64,000 nucleotides of DNA from Massilia sp. YIM B02763 (lineage in GTDB: Bacteria > Pseudomonadota > Gammaproteobacteria > Burkholderiales > Burkholderiaceae_D), in contig NZ_JASNRD010000001.1 of NCBI RefSeq assembly GCF_030412015.1, positions 434,001 through 498,000 on the forward strand, written 5' to 3'. The translations under genes were made by a program, and so were the position numbers. Under the pieces are notes generated by a model that worked only from the letters and a program-made list of their open reading frames with translations, made no database searches and was not told the origin of the DNA. This document shows positions 51,134-59,735 of the stretch, piece after piece (positions within the stretch are counted from its first letter, which is position 1; the number at the start of each line of letters is the position of its first letter).

Positions 51134-52685
51134 ACAGGCTCCAGGCCTGGTCGCGGATGCGGCCCAGCAGCAGGCGCAGCTCGGGGTCGAGGCGGCGGTC
51201 TTCGGTCACCGGGGCGATGTCCTGGCCCAGCAGGTGGAGCATGCGCGCCAGCGGCGCCGGCACGGCGCGCCGTGGGTCCACGCGCAGGCGCAGCCAGGCC
51301 CCCTGGCGCACCGTGACGAGCAGCGCGGCCGCCACCTGCTCGGTCAGTTCCAGCACGCGCAGGCAATCGCGCGCGGCGATCGTCCCCATGCTGACCTTGT
51401 CCTGGTTATGGCATTCGGTCGAGCGCGAGAACACCGAAGCCGGCATGGTCAGCTTGAGCGCTTCCGCGGTCCAGGCCGAGGCGCTGATCTGCAGCGCCTT
51501 CAGGCCGTGGTTGATGGCGGCCTCGCGGCCCTCCATGCCGGACAGGTTGGCCGGCAGCCCCGCGTTGTAGCGGGCGTCGACCAGCAGCGCCATCTGGCGG
51601 TCCAGCAGGTCAGCCAGGTTGGCGACCGCGTTCTTCATGCCGTCCATCGCAAAGGCGATGTGGCCGCCGTAGAAGTGGCCGCCGTGCAGCACGCGCTCGC
51701 CTTCCGCGTCAATGATGGGATTGTCGTTGGCGCTGTTAAGCTCATTCTCGATGGCCGTCCGGAAGAACGGCAGCGCGTCGGCCAGCACGCCGATCACGTG
51801 CGGTGCGCAGCGGATCGAGTAGCGGTCCTGCAGGCGCTTGCCGTTGCGCTCGCGCTGACCCGCATACTCCAGGTCCGCGCGCAGCCAGGCGGCAACGCCC
51901 TGCATGCCGGCGTGCGGCTTGACCGCGAACAGGGACTCGTCGAAATGGTGGTCGTGGCCGTCCAGCGCGAACGAGGCCAGCGCCGTGATGCGCGTGACCA
52001 GCCGCGCCAGGTAGTCCGCGCGGTCCCACGCCAGGCAGGCGAGGCCCGTCATCACGGCGGTGCCGTTCATGATGGCCAGGCCTTCCTTCGGACGCAGGCG
52101 CAGCGGCGCGATCCCGGCATCAGCCAGCGCCTGCGCGGCCGGCACTTGCACGCCGTCGCGCAGCACTTCGCGCTCGCCGCACAGCACGGCAGCCAGATAC
52201 GACAAGGGCGTCAGGTCGCCGCTGGCGCCCACCGAACCCTCGCTCGGGATCAGCGGCAGCAGGCCGGCGTCGAACAGGCGCACGATCTGCTCCAGCAAGC
52301 CCACGCTCACGCCCGAATACCCCTTCGACAGGGAGGCCAGGCGCGCACCCATCACGGCGCGGGTCTGCTCCGGCGTCAGCCAGGTGCCCAGGCCGCAACC
52401 GTGGTAGGTGTACAGGTGGTGCGGCAGCTCGGGCACCAGGTCGAGCGGCACGTCCACGGTGCAGGAATCGCCGTAGCCGGTCGTCACGCCGTAGATCGCG
52501 CCCTCCTCGCGCAGCAAGCGGTCGAGGAAGTCGGCGCCGCGGGCGATCGCCGCGCGGAAGGCTGGGTCGTCCGACAGAACGGGGCGGGCACTGCCGCGCG
52601 CGATGTCGACGATGTCTTCCAGCGCCAGGCGTTTGCGGTCGAAGCGCACGTTGCGCCGGGGCGTGGTGATGTCACTGAGCAGCAT
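51126..52685 (-). CDS. Aromatic amino acid ammonia-lyase (HAL/PAL/TAL family)
   Basis: 519-residue MIO-containing lyase that eliminates ammonia from His, Phe or Tyr. The Ala-Ser-Gly that forms the MIO cofactor is in GSVGASGDLTPLSY. The selectivity site reads YHGCGLG where HAL has Ser-His, TAL His-Leu and PAL Phe-Leu in that position, so the pair is Tyr-His. The other motifs (YGVTTGYGDS, ENELNSANDNPII) are intact. It probably produces the aryl acid (cinnamate or coumarate-like) that primes the polyene. Start ATG 52685 overlaps the acyltransferase gene by 14 nt. Confidence 0.88.
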   Translation of the reverse strand: MLLSDITTPRRNVRFDRKRLALEDIVDIARGSARPVLSDDPAFRAAIARGADFLDRLLREEGAIYGVTTGYGDSCTVDVPLDLVPELPHHLYTYHGCGLGTWLTPEQTRAVMGARLASLSKGYSGVSVGLLEQIVRLFDAGLLPLIPSEGSVGASGDLTPLSYLAAVLCGEREVLRDGVQVPAAQALADAGIAPLRLRPKEGLAIMNGTAVMTGLACLAWDRADYLARLVTRITALASFALDGHDHHFDESLFAVKPHAGMQGVAAWLRADLEYAGQRERNGKRLQDRYSIRCAPHVIGVLADALPFFRTAIENELNSANDNPIIDAEGERVLHGGHFYGGHIAFAMDGMKNAVANLADLLDRQMALLVDARYNAGLPANLSGMEGREAAINHGLKALQISASAWTAEALKLTMPASVFSRSTECHNQDKVSMGTIAARDCLRVLELTEQVAAALLVTVRQGAWLRLRVDPRRAVPAPLARMLHLLGQDIAPVTEDRRLDPELRLLLGRIRDQAWSLYA

Positions 52686-53622
52686 CGTGGGGGTCCGTAT
52701 CGGGTAAATGCCAGAAATCGTAGAAGTTGAACCATTCCAGCGGGGCGCGCCGGACATGGTGTTCGAGGCGCGCCGCATACTGCGACGCCAGCTCGGCCAG
52801 CGCCTGCTCGCGGCTGCGGCGCGGCAGCGTGACTGCTTCGCGGAGCAATTCGAAGTGCACGGCGTGACCGTTGCCTTCGCGGGTCGCGAACATCGCATAC
52901 ATCGGGCAGCCCAGTGTCGCCGCCATCACGTAGGGGCCCACGGGAAACGCCGCGTCCGCGCCGAGGAAAGGCGCACGCACGGTGCGCGGATTGTCGGCCA
53001 CCGGCACGCGGTCGCCGGCGATGACGACGAACTCGCCGCGCGCGATGCGTTCGGCCAGTTGCATCGCCATCGCCGGGCCCATGTCCGTGACTTGCATCAG
53101 GTTCAGCTGGCTGCGCGGATCGAGCCGGGCCAGCATCGCATTGAAGGCTTGCGCATGCCGCGTATGCACGAGCACCGTCACCTTCAGTCCCGGCGTGCGC
53201 AGCGACAACGCGCGGCACAGATCGAGGTTGCCCAGGTGGGCGCAGACTAGCAGCGCCCCCTCTCCGCGCCGCGCCATCTCCAGCAGCGGCGCCGCACCGT
53301 GCAGGCCGACCCGGTCGAAATCGAACAGCCCGCCCCACAGCAGCATCTTGTCGAGGATGGCTTCCGCGAAGGCGCCAAAGTGGCGCAGCACCCCCGTCAC
53401 GCCGTCCGACCGGCCCACGCGCGCGAGGTAGCGGTGCGAGGCGCGGCGCGCGCGCGGCTGGGTGGCGACATACCACAGCAGCACCGGATACAACACCACG
53501 CGGAACGGCCAGCGCCCGAACACGCGGCATACCCAGAACAGGAAGCGCATGCCGGCCACGAAACTGGCTTCGTTGATCGACGCCCAGTGGCGCGCGTCGG
53601 CGGCCTGCCTCACTTGCGCCAT
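52672..53622 (-). CDS. LpxL-like lysophospholipid/lipid A acyltransferase
   Basis: 316-residue membrane-associated acyltransferase with an N-terminal hydrophobic segment. The family motifs are ALLVCAHLGNLDLCRAL (HxxxxD/E type), a GDRVPV box (VVIAGDRVPVADNPR) and a GAFAEAI stretch. Comparable acyltransferases in aryl-polyene clusters attach the polyene to a lipid. It overlaps the glycosyltransferase gene by 13 nt. ATG at 53622 chosen because the frame upstream belongs to antisense-like sequence of the previous gene. Confidence 0.82.
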   Translation of the reverse strand: MAQVRQAADARHWASINEASFVAGMRFLFWVCRVFGRWPFRVVLYPVLLWYVATQPRARRASHRYLARVGRSDGVTGVLRHFGAFAEAILDKMLLWGGLFDFDRVGLHGAAPLLEMARRGEGALLVCAHLGNLDLCRALSLRTPGLKVTVLVHTRHAQAFNAMLARLDPRSQLNLMQVTDMGPAMAMQLAERIARGEFVVIAGDRVPVADNPRTVRAPFLGADAAFPVGPYVMAATLGCPMYAMFATREGNGHAVHFELLREAVTLPRRSREQALAELASQYAARLEHHVRRAPLEWFNFYDFWHLPDTDPHDAAQ

Positions 53623-54350
53623 GACCGCACCAGCAGAGAAGGGACACGGGGCAGCATGCCAAAGAACAGCGTCATGTGCAGGCGGCTGATCAGGACGTTG
53701 TCGGTCCAGGCCTGGAAGTGCGACACGCCGTCTTCCGGGTAGCCCACCCGCGTCGGCAGGTTGGCGATCTCCAGGCCGTCCCAGTAGAGGCGCACCAGGA
53801 TCTCGATGTCGAAATTCATGCGTAGCCCCAAGCGGCGGCGGCGCGCCAGCGCCAGCACGGGCGCCACCGGATAGACGCGGAAGCCGCACATCGAATCGCG
53901 GATCGCGAGCGACAGCGTGTTGATCCAAACCCAGACGTGGGTCAGGTAGCGGGCATACAGCCGCAGCGCCGGCACCGACTCGTCGTACAGCGGGCAGCCA
54001 GCGATGACCGCGTGCGGACGGGCGCGCCCGGCGTCAAGAAAACGCGGCACGTCGGCCACGTCATGCTGGCCGTCGGCATCGACCTGCAGCACATGGCTGT
54101 AGCCCTCGCGTTCAGCGCGCGCGAAGCCCGTCAGCACCGCGCCGCCCTTGCCCTGGTTGACGGCGTGGCGTTCGAGGACGACGGCGCCCGGATGCGCGGC
54201 AGCCAGCGCATCGAGCACGGCCGCGCAGGTGGGCGAGCTACCGTCGTCGACCAGGATGACAGGCAAGCCGTGTTGCAGCACGCGCGCCAGCACCTTGCCG
54301 ATCGCGTGCTCGTGGTTGTAGACGGGGATGACGACGCAGGGCTTGAACAT
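53610..54350 (-). CDS. Family 2 glycosyltransferase
   Basis: 246-residue GT-A enzyme similar to dolichyl-phosphate sugar transferases. Nucleotide-sugar-binding VVIPVYNHEHAIGKVL, VDDGSS, DADGQHD with the metal-binding Asp pair, and late FQAWTDNVLISRLHMTLFFG. It could glycosylate the lipid head group of the pigment. One nt separates it from the methyltransferase gene. Confidence 0.88.
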   Translation of the reverse strand: MFKPCVVIPVYNHEHAIGKVLARVLQHGLPVILVDDGSSPTCAAVLDALAAAHPGAVVLERHAVNQGKGGAVLTGFARAEREGYSHVLQVDADGQHDVADVPRFLDAGRARPHAVIAGCPLYDESVPALRLYARYLTHVWVWINTLSLAIRDSMCGFRVYPVAPVLALARRRRLGLRMNFDIEILVRLYWDGLEIANLPTRVGYPEDGVSHFQAWTDNVLISRLHMTLFFGMLPRVPSLLVRSWRK

Positions 54351-54351
54351 A

Positions 54352-55428
54352 TCAGTCGGCCCGGGCGAAGCGCAGCAGCGAATGACAGTAGCCGATGCCG
54401 TCGCGCGCCGTCAGCAGTTCCAGCCCGGCGGCGCGCGCCAGGCGGATATAGTCGGCGCTTTCGTACACCTTGCTGTTGCCGCTGGCGAGGTTGTTGAAAT
54501 ACGGCGAAGTATTGATCAGGCAGTAGGAGGCGATGTCGTAGCGCTGGCGGTCCCAGAACGTGTCCATGACCAGCACCTGGCCGCGCGGCGCCAGCGCCGC
54601 GGCCACGCGCCGGAAGATGCTGGCGATGGCCTGCTCCGAGAAGCAGCTGAGGAACTGGCTCATCCAGACCAGGTCCATCCCGCCCGGCAGTGCGGCCGCA
54701 TCGTCCAGCAGGTCGGTCGGATGCAGCACGACACGCTCGCGCAGCCCCGCCTCGCGCAGGTTCGTCTCCAGCACCGCGAGCTGGCCCGGCAGGTCGACGG
54801 CATGCAGCTCGACCGCCGCGTCGGCGGCCAGCGCCGCCAGCGAGAACTTGCCCGTGTTGGCGCCGATATCCATCACGCGCCGCGGCGCCGTTGCGAACAC
54901 GTCCGGCATGATCGCAGGGAACGACGTATCGGAATAATAGTGGTCGAAGGCCAGCCAGCTGTTGCGCGCCGGCTCCGGCAGCTGCGCCAGCCCTTCGTAC
55001 AGCGTCGGCCAGTCGCCGAACACCTTCAGGCCCAGCGGTTTCTCGGCGTCCAGCGTCTGTTCGAGCCCGAACAGGGCCTGGTAGCAGACGTCGTGGTTAA
55101 AGTCGATGTTCACCTGCGTGATGCTGTCCGTGAGGATGCAGAAACCCGTCTTGTCCAGCACGTAGTTGCCCTCGTCCAGGTAGACGACGCCGGCCGACAG
55201 GCAGGTTTCCAGCACGACCTTGAGCACGTAGGAGCTCCAGCGACCTTCCTCGGCCAGCGAGTCGACCGAGCGGCCGGTGTCGCCCGCATCGGCGATGGCC
55301 TGCAGGATGCCGCGCTTCCACGCATAGCGCACGCACTGGAACACGACCGGGCCGAAGGCAATCTTCTGGGCTTCGAAACGGGCGTCGAAGGCGCTCTGGC
55401 GCGGCGGAGAGAATTTTTTGTTCAGCAT
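54352..55428 (-). CDS. SAM-dependent methyltransferase
   Basis: 358-residue methyltransferase. SAM motif I is in VMDIGANTGKFSLAALA; a following acidic residue is in LHAVDLPGQ; post-motif DLVWMSQFLSCF. The N-terminal all-helical part (about 1-120) resembles the dimerisation domain of O-methyltransferases. Aryl ring O- or C-methylation of the aryl polyene head is the expected role. Start overlaps the ligase gene by 7 nt. Confidence 0.86.
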   Translation of the reverse strand: MLNKKFSPPRQSAFDARFEAQKIAFGPVVFQCVRYAWKRGILQAIADAGDTGRSVDSLAEEGRWSSYVLKVVLETCLSAGVVYLDEGNYVLDKTGFCILTDSITQVNIDFNHDVCYQALFGLEQTLDAEKPLGLKVFGDWPTLYEGLAQLPEPARNSWLAFDHYYSDTSFPAIMPDVFATAPRRVMDIGANTGKFSLAALAADAAVELHAVDLPGQLAVLETNLREAGLRERVVLHPTDLLDDAAALPGGMDLVWMSQFLSCFSEQAIASIFRRVAAALAPRGQVLVMDTFWDRQRYDIASYCLINTSPYFNNLASGNSKVYESADYIRLARAAGLELLTARDGIGYCHSLLRFARAD

Positions 55429-57140
55429 GCTTGATCGGGTCCGAACAGGATGCGCCCGCTCGCGTGGGCGCCGGCCTCGGAAAAGTAACGGAATTGGAGC
55501 TGGCCCTTGACCGTGTCGCGCACCAGCTCGAGCCGCACCGGCTGGCCGGGACGGATCATCTGCTGGAATTTCAAAGCCTGGATGCCCGCGAAGGTCCCGT
55601 TGGGCCCCACGTGGATGGCGCCGTAATGAATCGCCCAGTCGACCTGCACGACGCCCGGCAGCACGGGCGCCTGCGCGAAGTGGCCGTCGAAGTACAGCAG
55701 GTCGGCCGGCACGGTCAGCTCCAGCAGCGCGCGCGCCGGCTCCGCTTCCAGCAGGCGCACGGCCGGATGGCGCGGGCGTTCCGCCGGGGCGCCGTCCAGC
55801 AGCGCCAGCAACTGCGCCGCCGTGGTCTTGCCCTGGGCATTCACGGGCAGGCTGTCGAGATAGCGCCAGCGGCGCGGCAGCGCCACCGCCTCGAACGCCG
55901 GCGCCAGCTGCGCGCGCAGGCGCCCATTCAGCGCCGCCTTGCCGTCCCACTCCAGTACTGCGCCCCCGGCGTCGGACGGCACGACGAAGGCAGCGAGCAG
56001 CTGGCGCGTCTGATCCTTTCCCGGGCACGCCAGCACGCGCACCGCGCGCACCAGGCCGCCATCCAGCAGCGCCGCCTCTACGGCATCGAGGGACACGCGT
56101 TTTTCCTCGATCTTGACGACGCGGTCGGCGCGGCCGCGCAGCAGGAAGCGGCCGCCACCCAGGTTGCCGACGCGGTCGGCGAGGCCGGTCCAGCCGGCGC
56201 CAGCCTGCGTCGAGCGTACGGACAGCTGTCCCTCGTCATCGGCACGCCAGGCAACGCCCGGCAGCGGCGTCCAGCCCTCGTCCGCGCCGTCCGTGCGGCG
56301 GCGCCAGGCCACGCCGCCCGTCTCCGAGCTGCCGTAGACCTCGATCGGCACCGTACCGAGCAGCGCAGCCGCGTGGCGGCCGGCCTCCGCCTCCAGCATG
56401 CCGCCGGACGAAAACACGGCCCGCAGCTGCGCGGCGGCGCTGCGCCAGTCCAGGTGTCCGGGCAGGCGCCTCAGGTGTGCCGGGCTGGCCAGCAGCACGC
56501 AGGGGCGCGCGGCCAGCGCCGGCGCCAGGGTCTCGGGGAATTCATGGCGTTCGGCATGCAGCGCGCGGCCCGCCGCGAGCGGCCACAGAACGCGGAACAG
56601 CAGACCGTAGATGTGCTGGTGCGAGACGGTGGCCAGTACCTCGGCGCCATCGAGGAGCACGCCGAACTGGGCTTCCAGCATAGCGACCTCGCCGGTCAGC
56701 TGTTCCAGCCGCTTCGGGATCGGCACGGGAGCGCCCGTGCTGCCCGACGTGAACACGACGAGCGCGTCGAAGTCCGGCGCGGGCGCGGTCCAGGGCACGC
56801 CGTCGTCGTCGCCGGCAGCGGCCAGTTGCGGCGCCACGTGCGCGGGGAACTGGCCCCAGAACGCGTCGACCTCGCCGGCCAGCGCGGCACAGGTGGCCGG
56901 CAAGGCATCGGCGGCCAGCCAGACGGTCTTGCCGGCCAGCCAGGCGCCGGCCAGCGCGGCGGCGAATTCGAGGCTGTCCTCGTGGTACAAGGCGATCCGG
57001 CGCCCGGCGCCGCGGCGGCCGAGCGTCGCCCAGGCGCGGATCCGCGCCAGCAGCTCGGCATGGCGTACCGGCTCGCCGCCGCGCCGGCCGGCCAGCGCGC
57101 CGGGCGCGCGCGCAGCGAGACGATCGAAGAAATCAAGCAT
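55422..57140 (-). CDS. Adenylating ligase fused to a FabZ-like dehydratase
   Basis: 572-residue two-domain protein. Residues 1 to about 445 are an ANL-type ligase (VVFTSGSTGAPVPIPK, IEVYGSSETGGVAWR, RADRVVKIEEKRVSLDAVEA), expected to load the aryl acid on an ACP. Residues about 455-572 are a hot-dog dehydratase of the ApeI/FabZ type with catalytic His in YFDGHFAQAPVLPGVVQ. In the linker the Lys of the ligase C-terminal subdomain lies near NAQGKTTAAQ. Such ApeH-like and ApeI-like activities are usually separate genes or fused in this way. It overlaps both neighbours by 7-8 nt. Confidence 0.87.
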   Translation of the reverse strand: MLDFFDRLAARAPGALAGRRGGEPVRHAELLARIRAWATLGRRGAGRRIALYHEDSLEFAAALAGAWLAGKTVWLAADALPATCAALAGEVDAFWGQFPAHVAPQLAAAGDDDGVPWTAPAPDFDALVVFTSGSTGAPVPIPKRLEQLTGEVAMLEAQFGVLLDGAEVLATVSHQHIYGLLFRVLWPLAAGRALHAERHEFPETLAPALAARPCVLLASPAHLRRLPGHLDWRSAAAQLRAVFSSGGMLEAEAGRHAAALLGTVPIEVYGSSETGGVAWRRRTDGADEGWTPLPGVAWRADDEGQLSVRSTQAGAGWTGLADRVGNLGGGRFLLRGRADRVVKIEEKRVSLDAVEAALLDGGLVRAVRVLACPGKDQTRQLLAAFVVPSDAGGAVLEWDGKAALNGRLRAQLAPAFEAVALPRRWRYLDSLPVNAQGKTTAAQLLALLDGAPAERPRHPAVRLLEAEPARALLELTVPADLLYFDGHFAQAPVLPGVVQVDWAIHYGAIHVGPNGTFAGIQALKFQQMIRPGQPVRLELVRDTVKGQLQFRYFSEAGAHASGRILFGPDQAC

Positions 57141-57678
57141 GATGCAGCCGTTTGAAACGCATGCGCAGCAGGTATTCAGCGCCGAACATCAGGCCCATCA
57201 GCCCGTACGAGATGACACCCGTGTACAGCGACCACACGGCTTCGGGGGCGAACAGCGCGGTGCCCAGGGCGATCGCGCCGTTGACGAGGAAGAACACGCA
57301 CCAGGCCTGGGTCACCCGCCGCGTGTAGCCCACGGCGGCAGCCGGCAGGTCCGGTTCGCGCAAGCGCGCCAGCCGTTCCACCATCGAGGGACCGGACACC
57401 AGGCTGGCCCCGAAGGCCGCCAGCAGCGCGCCGTTGACGAGCACCGGGTACAGCTTGAGCGGCAGCACCGCGTTGGCCGCAATGGCGACGCCGGCCAGGG
57501 CCAGTGCGGCCAACGCCGCCCAGCGTGCGGACGCGCTCAGGCTGAATGCGGGCAGGCGCGTGGCCGCGGCCAGCAACAGCAGGCAGGCGAGCCAGCGCGG
57601 CTCGATCGCGCCATTGCCGAGCCAGATCGCCAGCGGATACACGAGCGTCAGCGCGCCGGCCAGGACGTTCCACGCCAC
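57133..57678 (-). CDS. Aryl-polyene-cluster membrane protein (COG4648-like)
   Basis: 181-residue integral membrane protein with about six hydrophobic segments (VLAGALTLVYPLAIWLGNGA; AWCVFFLVNGAIALGTALFA). It matches the short membrane protein (COG4648-like) found between the ACP and ligase genes of these clusters; function unknown. Start is GTG at 57678, with AGGCGG eight nt upstream inside the previous ACP gene. Overlaps the ligase gene by 8 nt. Confidence 0.75.
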   Translation of the reverse strand: MAWNVLAGALTLVYPLAIWLGNGAIEPRWLACLLLLAAATRLPAFSLSASARWAALAALALAGVAIAANAVLPLKLYPVLVNGALLAAFGASLVSGPSMVERLARLREPDLPAAAVGYTRRVTQAWCVFFLVNGAIALGTALFAPEAVWSLYTGVISYGLMGLMFGAEYLLRMRFKRLHHA

Positions 57679-57681
57679 CGG

Positions 57682-57978
57682 TCAAGCCGCCTGCGCTTCC
57701 GCCTGGGCTTCCGGCTGGGCCTGGCCGAGGTCGACCAGCGCGTCGACGACGTCGCCGATCGTGCGGATGGTCTTGAAGACTTCCGGCTGCAGGCGCTTGC
57801 CCGTCATCTGCTTGAGCTTCACGGCCAGGTCGACGGCATCGATGCTGTCGATGTCCAGGTCGGCATACAGGTTCGACGCGGGGGTCAGCGCCGCGCGATC
57901 GAGCTCGAACATCTCGGCCAGCAAATCAGCGACCCAGGCAAACAATTCGTCGCGGTTCATCTCGTTCAGGGCTACCAT
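57682..57978 (-). CDS. Acyl carrier protein 2 of the cluster
   Basis: 98-residue carrier protein. Phosphopantetheine-attachment Ser in DLDIDSIDAVDLAVKL. The C-terminal tail is repetitive Gln/Ala/Glu. GTAGGAG precedes the ATG. With the partner ACP 9 nt upstream it probably carries distinct primers or extender units, as the two ApeE/ApeF ACPs do in known aryl-polyene systems. Confidence 0.88.
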   Translation of the reverse strand: MVALNEMNRDELFAWVADLLAEMFELDRAALTPASNLYADLDIDSIDAVDLAVKLKQMTGKRLQPEVFKTIRTIGDVVDALVDLGQAQPEAQAEAQAA

Positions 57979-57987
57979 GGCCTTCTC

Positions 57988-58242
57988 CTACTTCTTGCGG
58001 TGGGTTTCAATCATCGATGCGAGCGCGCGCACCGAGGCAAAATGGCGCCGGGTTTCCTGCGCTTCGGGCGGCAGCGTGATGCCGTAGCGCTTCTGCAGCG
58101 CCACGCCGATTTCCAGGGCGTCGATCGAATCGAGGCCGAGTCCTTCGACGAACAGCGGCGCGTCGCTGTCGATGTCGGCAGGGGCGATGTCCTCGAGCTG
58201 GAGCACGTCGACGATCAGTTCCTTCACTTGCTGTTCAAGCAT
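57988..58242 (-). CDS. Acyl carrier protein 1 of the cluster
   Basis: 84-residue carrier protein, attachment Ser in EGLGLDSIDALEIGVAL. It overlaps the acyltransferase gene by 8 nt. Sequence differs from the second ACP beyond the DSID core, consistent with separate roles in the pathway. Confidence 0.9.
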   Translation of the reverse strand: MLEQQVKELIVDVLQLEDIAPADIDSDAPLFVEGLGLDSIDALEIGVALQKRYGITLPPEAQETRRHFASVRALASMIETHRKK

Positions 58243-59008
58243 GTTGCTGGCCTTCTTCCATAAAATAATGTTGCAAGTATTGAGTGAGGCGGCGCGCGGC
58301 CAGCACGTCGGTGACGTCCGGACCGAGGAAGCGCTCGGGACCGATGTCGTCCATGACTTCGATGCAAAACGCGGCCTGGCGCGGCGGCACGTGCCACCAT
58401 TTGTCGCCCTTCCCCAACGTGAGCGGCTCGCACGAGATGCGCACCGGCGTAACGGCGCGCTCGCCGCGCACCGCCACGTTGGCGGCGCCGCGCTTGAGTT
58501 CCATGCTGCCGTCGCGTGGCGTGCGCGTCCCTTCAGGGAAGATGATCAGGTTGCCGCCGGCGCGCAGCGAGGCGATGCAGTCGTCGACCAGTTTCGGCCC
58601 GCGGTCGTTGCAGATGTAGCCGGCGGCACGCACCGGGCCGCGCGTGAACGGGTTGTTCCACAGGCCGCCCTTGACGATGCAGTCGGCGTTGCGCACGAAC
58701 GCCATCAGGAACACGGTGTCGATCAGGGTCGGGTGGTTCGCGAGGATCAGCTGGCCCTCGCGCGCCAGCTTGTCCAGGCCGCGCACTTCATAGCGCAGCA
58801 CGCCGAGCAGGCGCATGGTGCCCACGAAGGCGCGAAAACTCAGGCGCACCGTGGCGCGCGCGGCGCGCACGCGCGCCTCGGGATCGGAGACGCACAGCGT
58901 CAGCAGGGGAAAGACCAGCACACGCAGCAGCAGACCGCCCAGGCCGAACAAGGCGAAACTCAAGCCGGTCGCGAGCACGCGCCAACCACGACCGAGCGCG
59001 TCAAGCAT
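58235..59008 (-). CDS. 1-acyl-glycerol-3-phosphate-type acyltransferase
   Basis: 257-residue PlsC-family acyltransferase with an N-terminal membrane segment (LSFALFGLGGLLLRVLVFPL). Motif I is in LILANHPTLIDTVFLM (NHxxxxD) and motif III in GNLIIFPEGTRTPRDG. It would acylate a glycerol or sugar carrier in pigment-lipid formation. ATG overlaps the CLF-like stop by 8 nt. Confidence 0.88.
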   Translation of the reverse strand: MLDALGRGWRVLATGLSFALFGLGGLLLRVLVFPLLTLCVSDPEARVRAARATVRLSFRAFVGTMRLLGVLRYEVRGLDKLAREGQLILANHPTLIDTVFLMAFVRNADCIVKGGLWNNPFTRGPVRAAGYICNDRGPKLVDDCIASLRAGGNLIIFPEGTRTPRDGSMELKRGAANVAVRGERAVTPVRISCEPLTLGKGDKWWHVPPRQAAFCIEVMDDIGPERFLGPDVTDVLAARRLTQYLQHYFMEEGQQHA

Positions 59009-59735
59009 CGCGGCTCCAGGTCCAGCGCTGCTGCGCCGCGTGGCGCACCAGGACCGCGTCGGCCCCCAACTGGAAACGCAGCACCTCGAGCGCACCCGGC
59101 ATGCGCGGCGCGGCGGCGCCGGGCGCTTCGACCCGCCACGACAGGCGCAGCGGCTCCGCGCCGGCGGGCACCAGCGCCCACGCGAAGGCATAGGGCTGCT
59201 CGTCGCAATCCTGGAACTGCGCATAGGCGTCCGGCAAGGGCATGTCGCACGCCACCACCAGCACCATCGACGCGCCATCGTTCAGCAGGCCGCACGCCTC
59301 GATAACGGCATGTTCCAGCGTCGCGGTGCCAGCGGCCAGAGCGACGTGGTTGGCGCGATCGGCGCGCGCGATCGAAAACAGGCCGGCGCTAGCATTGTGC
59401 ACGGACAGTCCGAATGCGGTCGGGGACAGCGGTTCGCCGCGTGCCAGGTCGTCCAGCAGGTCGAGCGAGCGCGCCACTTCGCCGTGGCGCGAGCAGAAGA
59501 CGGTCGGCACGCCGGCATCCTCTCCCAGGCACTGGTAAGCCACCTCGAGCGCCATTCGGCCGAGGAAGCCGGCACGGCGGCGCAGCATTGCCGGCATGGC
59601 CGCAACCTTCGGTTCGTCGTCGCCGTCGAAGCGCCACGGCTCGCGCGCCCACGCGGCCCAGCGCTCGGACGAGGCCATGCCGGGTGCCCAGGCTGCATGG
59701 CGGGCGATGGAAAAGACGACCTCGTTGTCAGACAT
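59001..59735 (-). CDS. Chain-length-factor-like beta-ketoacyl synthase (ApeC-like)
   Basis: 244-residue protein with the N-terminal half of a ketosynthase (PF13723-type). It lacks the nucleophile Cys: the corresponding stretch reads GLSVHNASAGLFSIARADRA. In aryl-polyene clusters such partners pair with a full KS as a chain-length factor. It is the first gene of the operon; the start at 59735 has only weak ribosome-binding potential. A palindrome lies about 250 nt upstream. Confidence 0.83.
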   Translation of the reverse strand: MSDNEVVFSIARHAAWAPGMASSERWAAWAREPWRFDGDDEPKVAAMPAMLRRRAGFLGRMALEVAYQCLGEDAGVPTVFCSRHGEVARSLDLLDDLARGEPLSPTAFGLSVHNASAGLFSIARADRANHVALAAGTATLEHAVIEACGLLNDGASMVLVVACDMPLPDAYAQFQDCDEQPYAFAWALVPAGAEPLRLSWRVEAPGAAAPRMPGALEVLRFQLGADAVLVRHAAQQRWTWSRDA

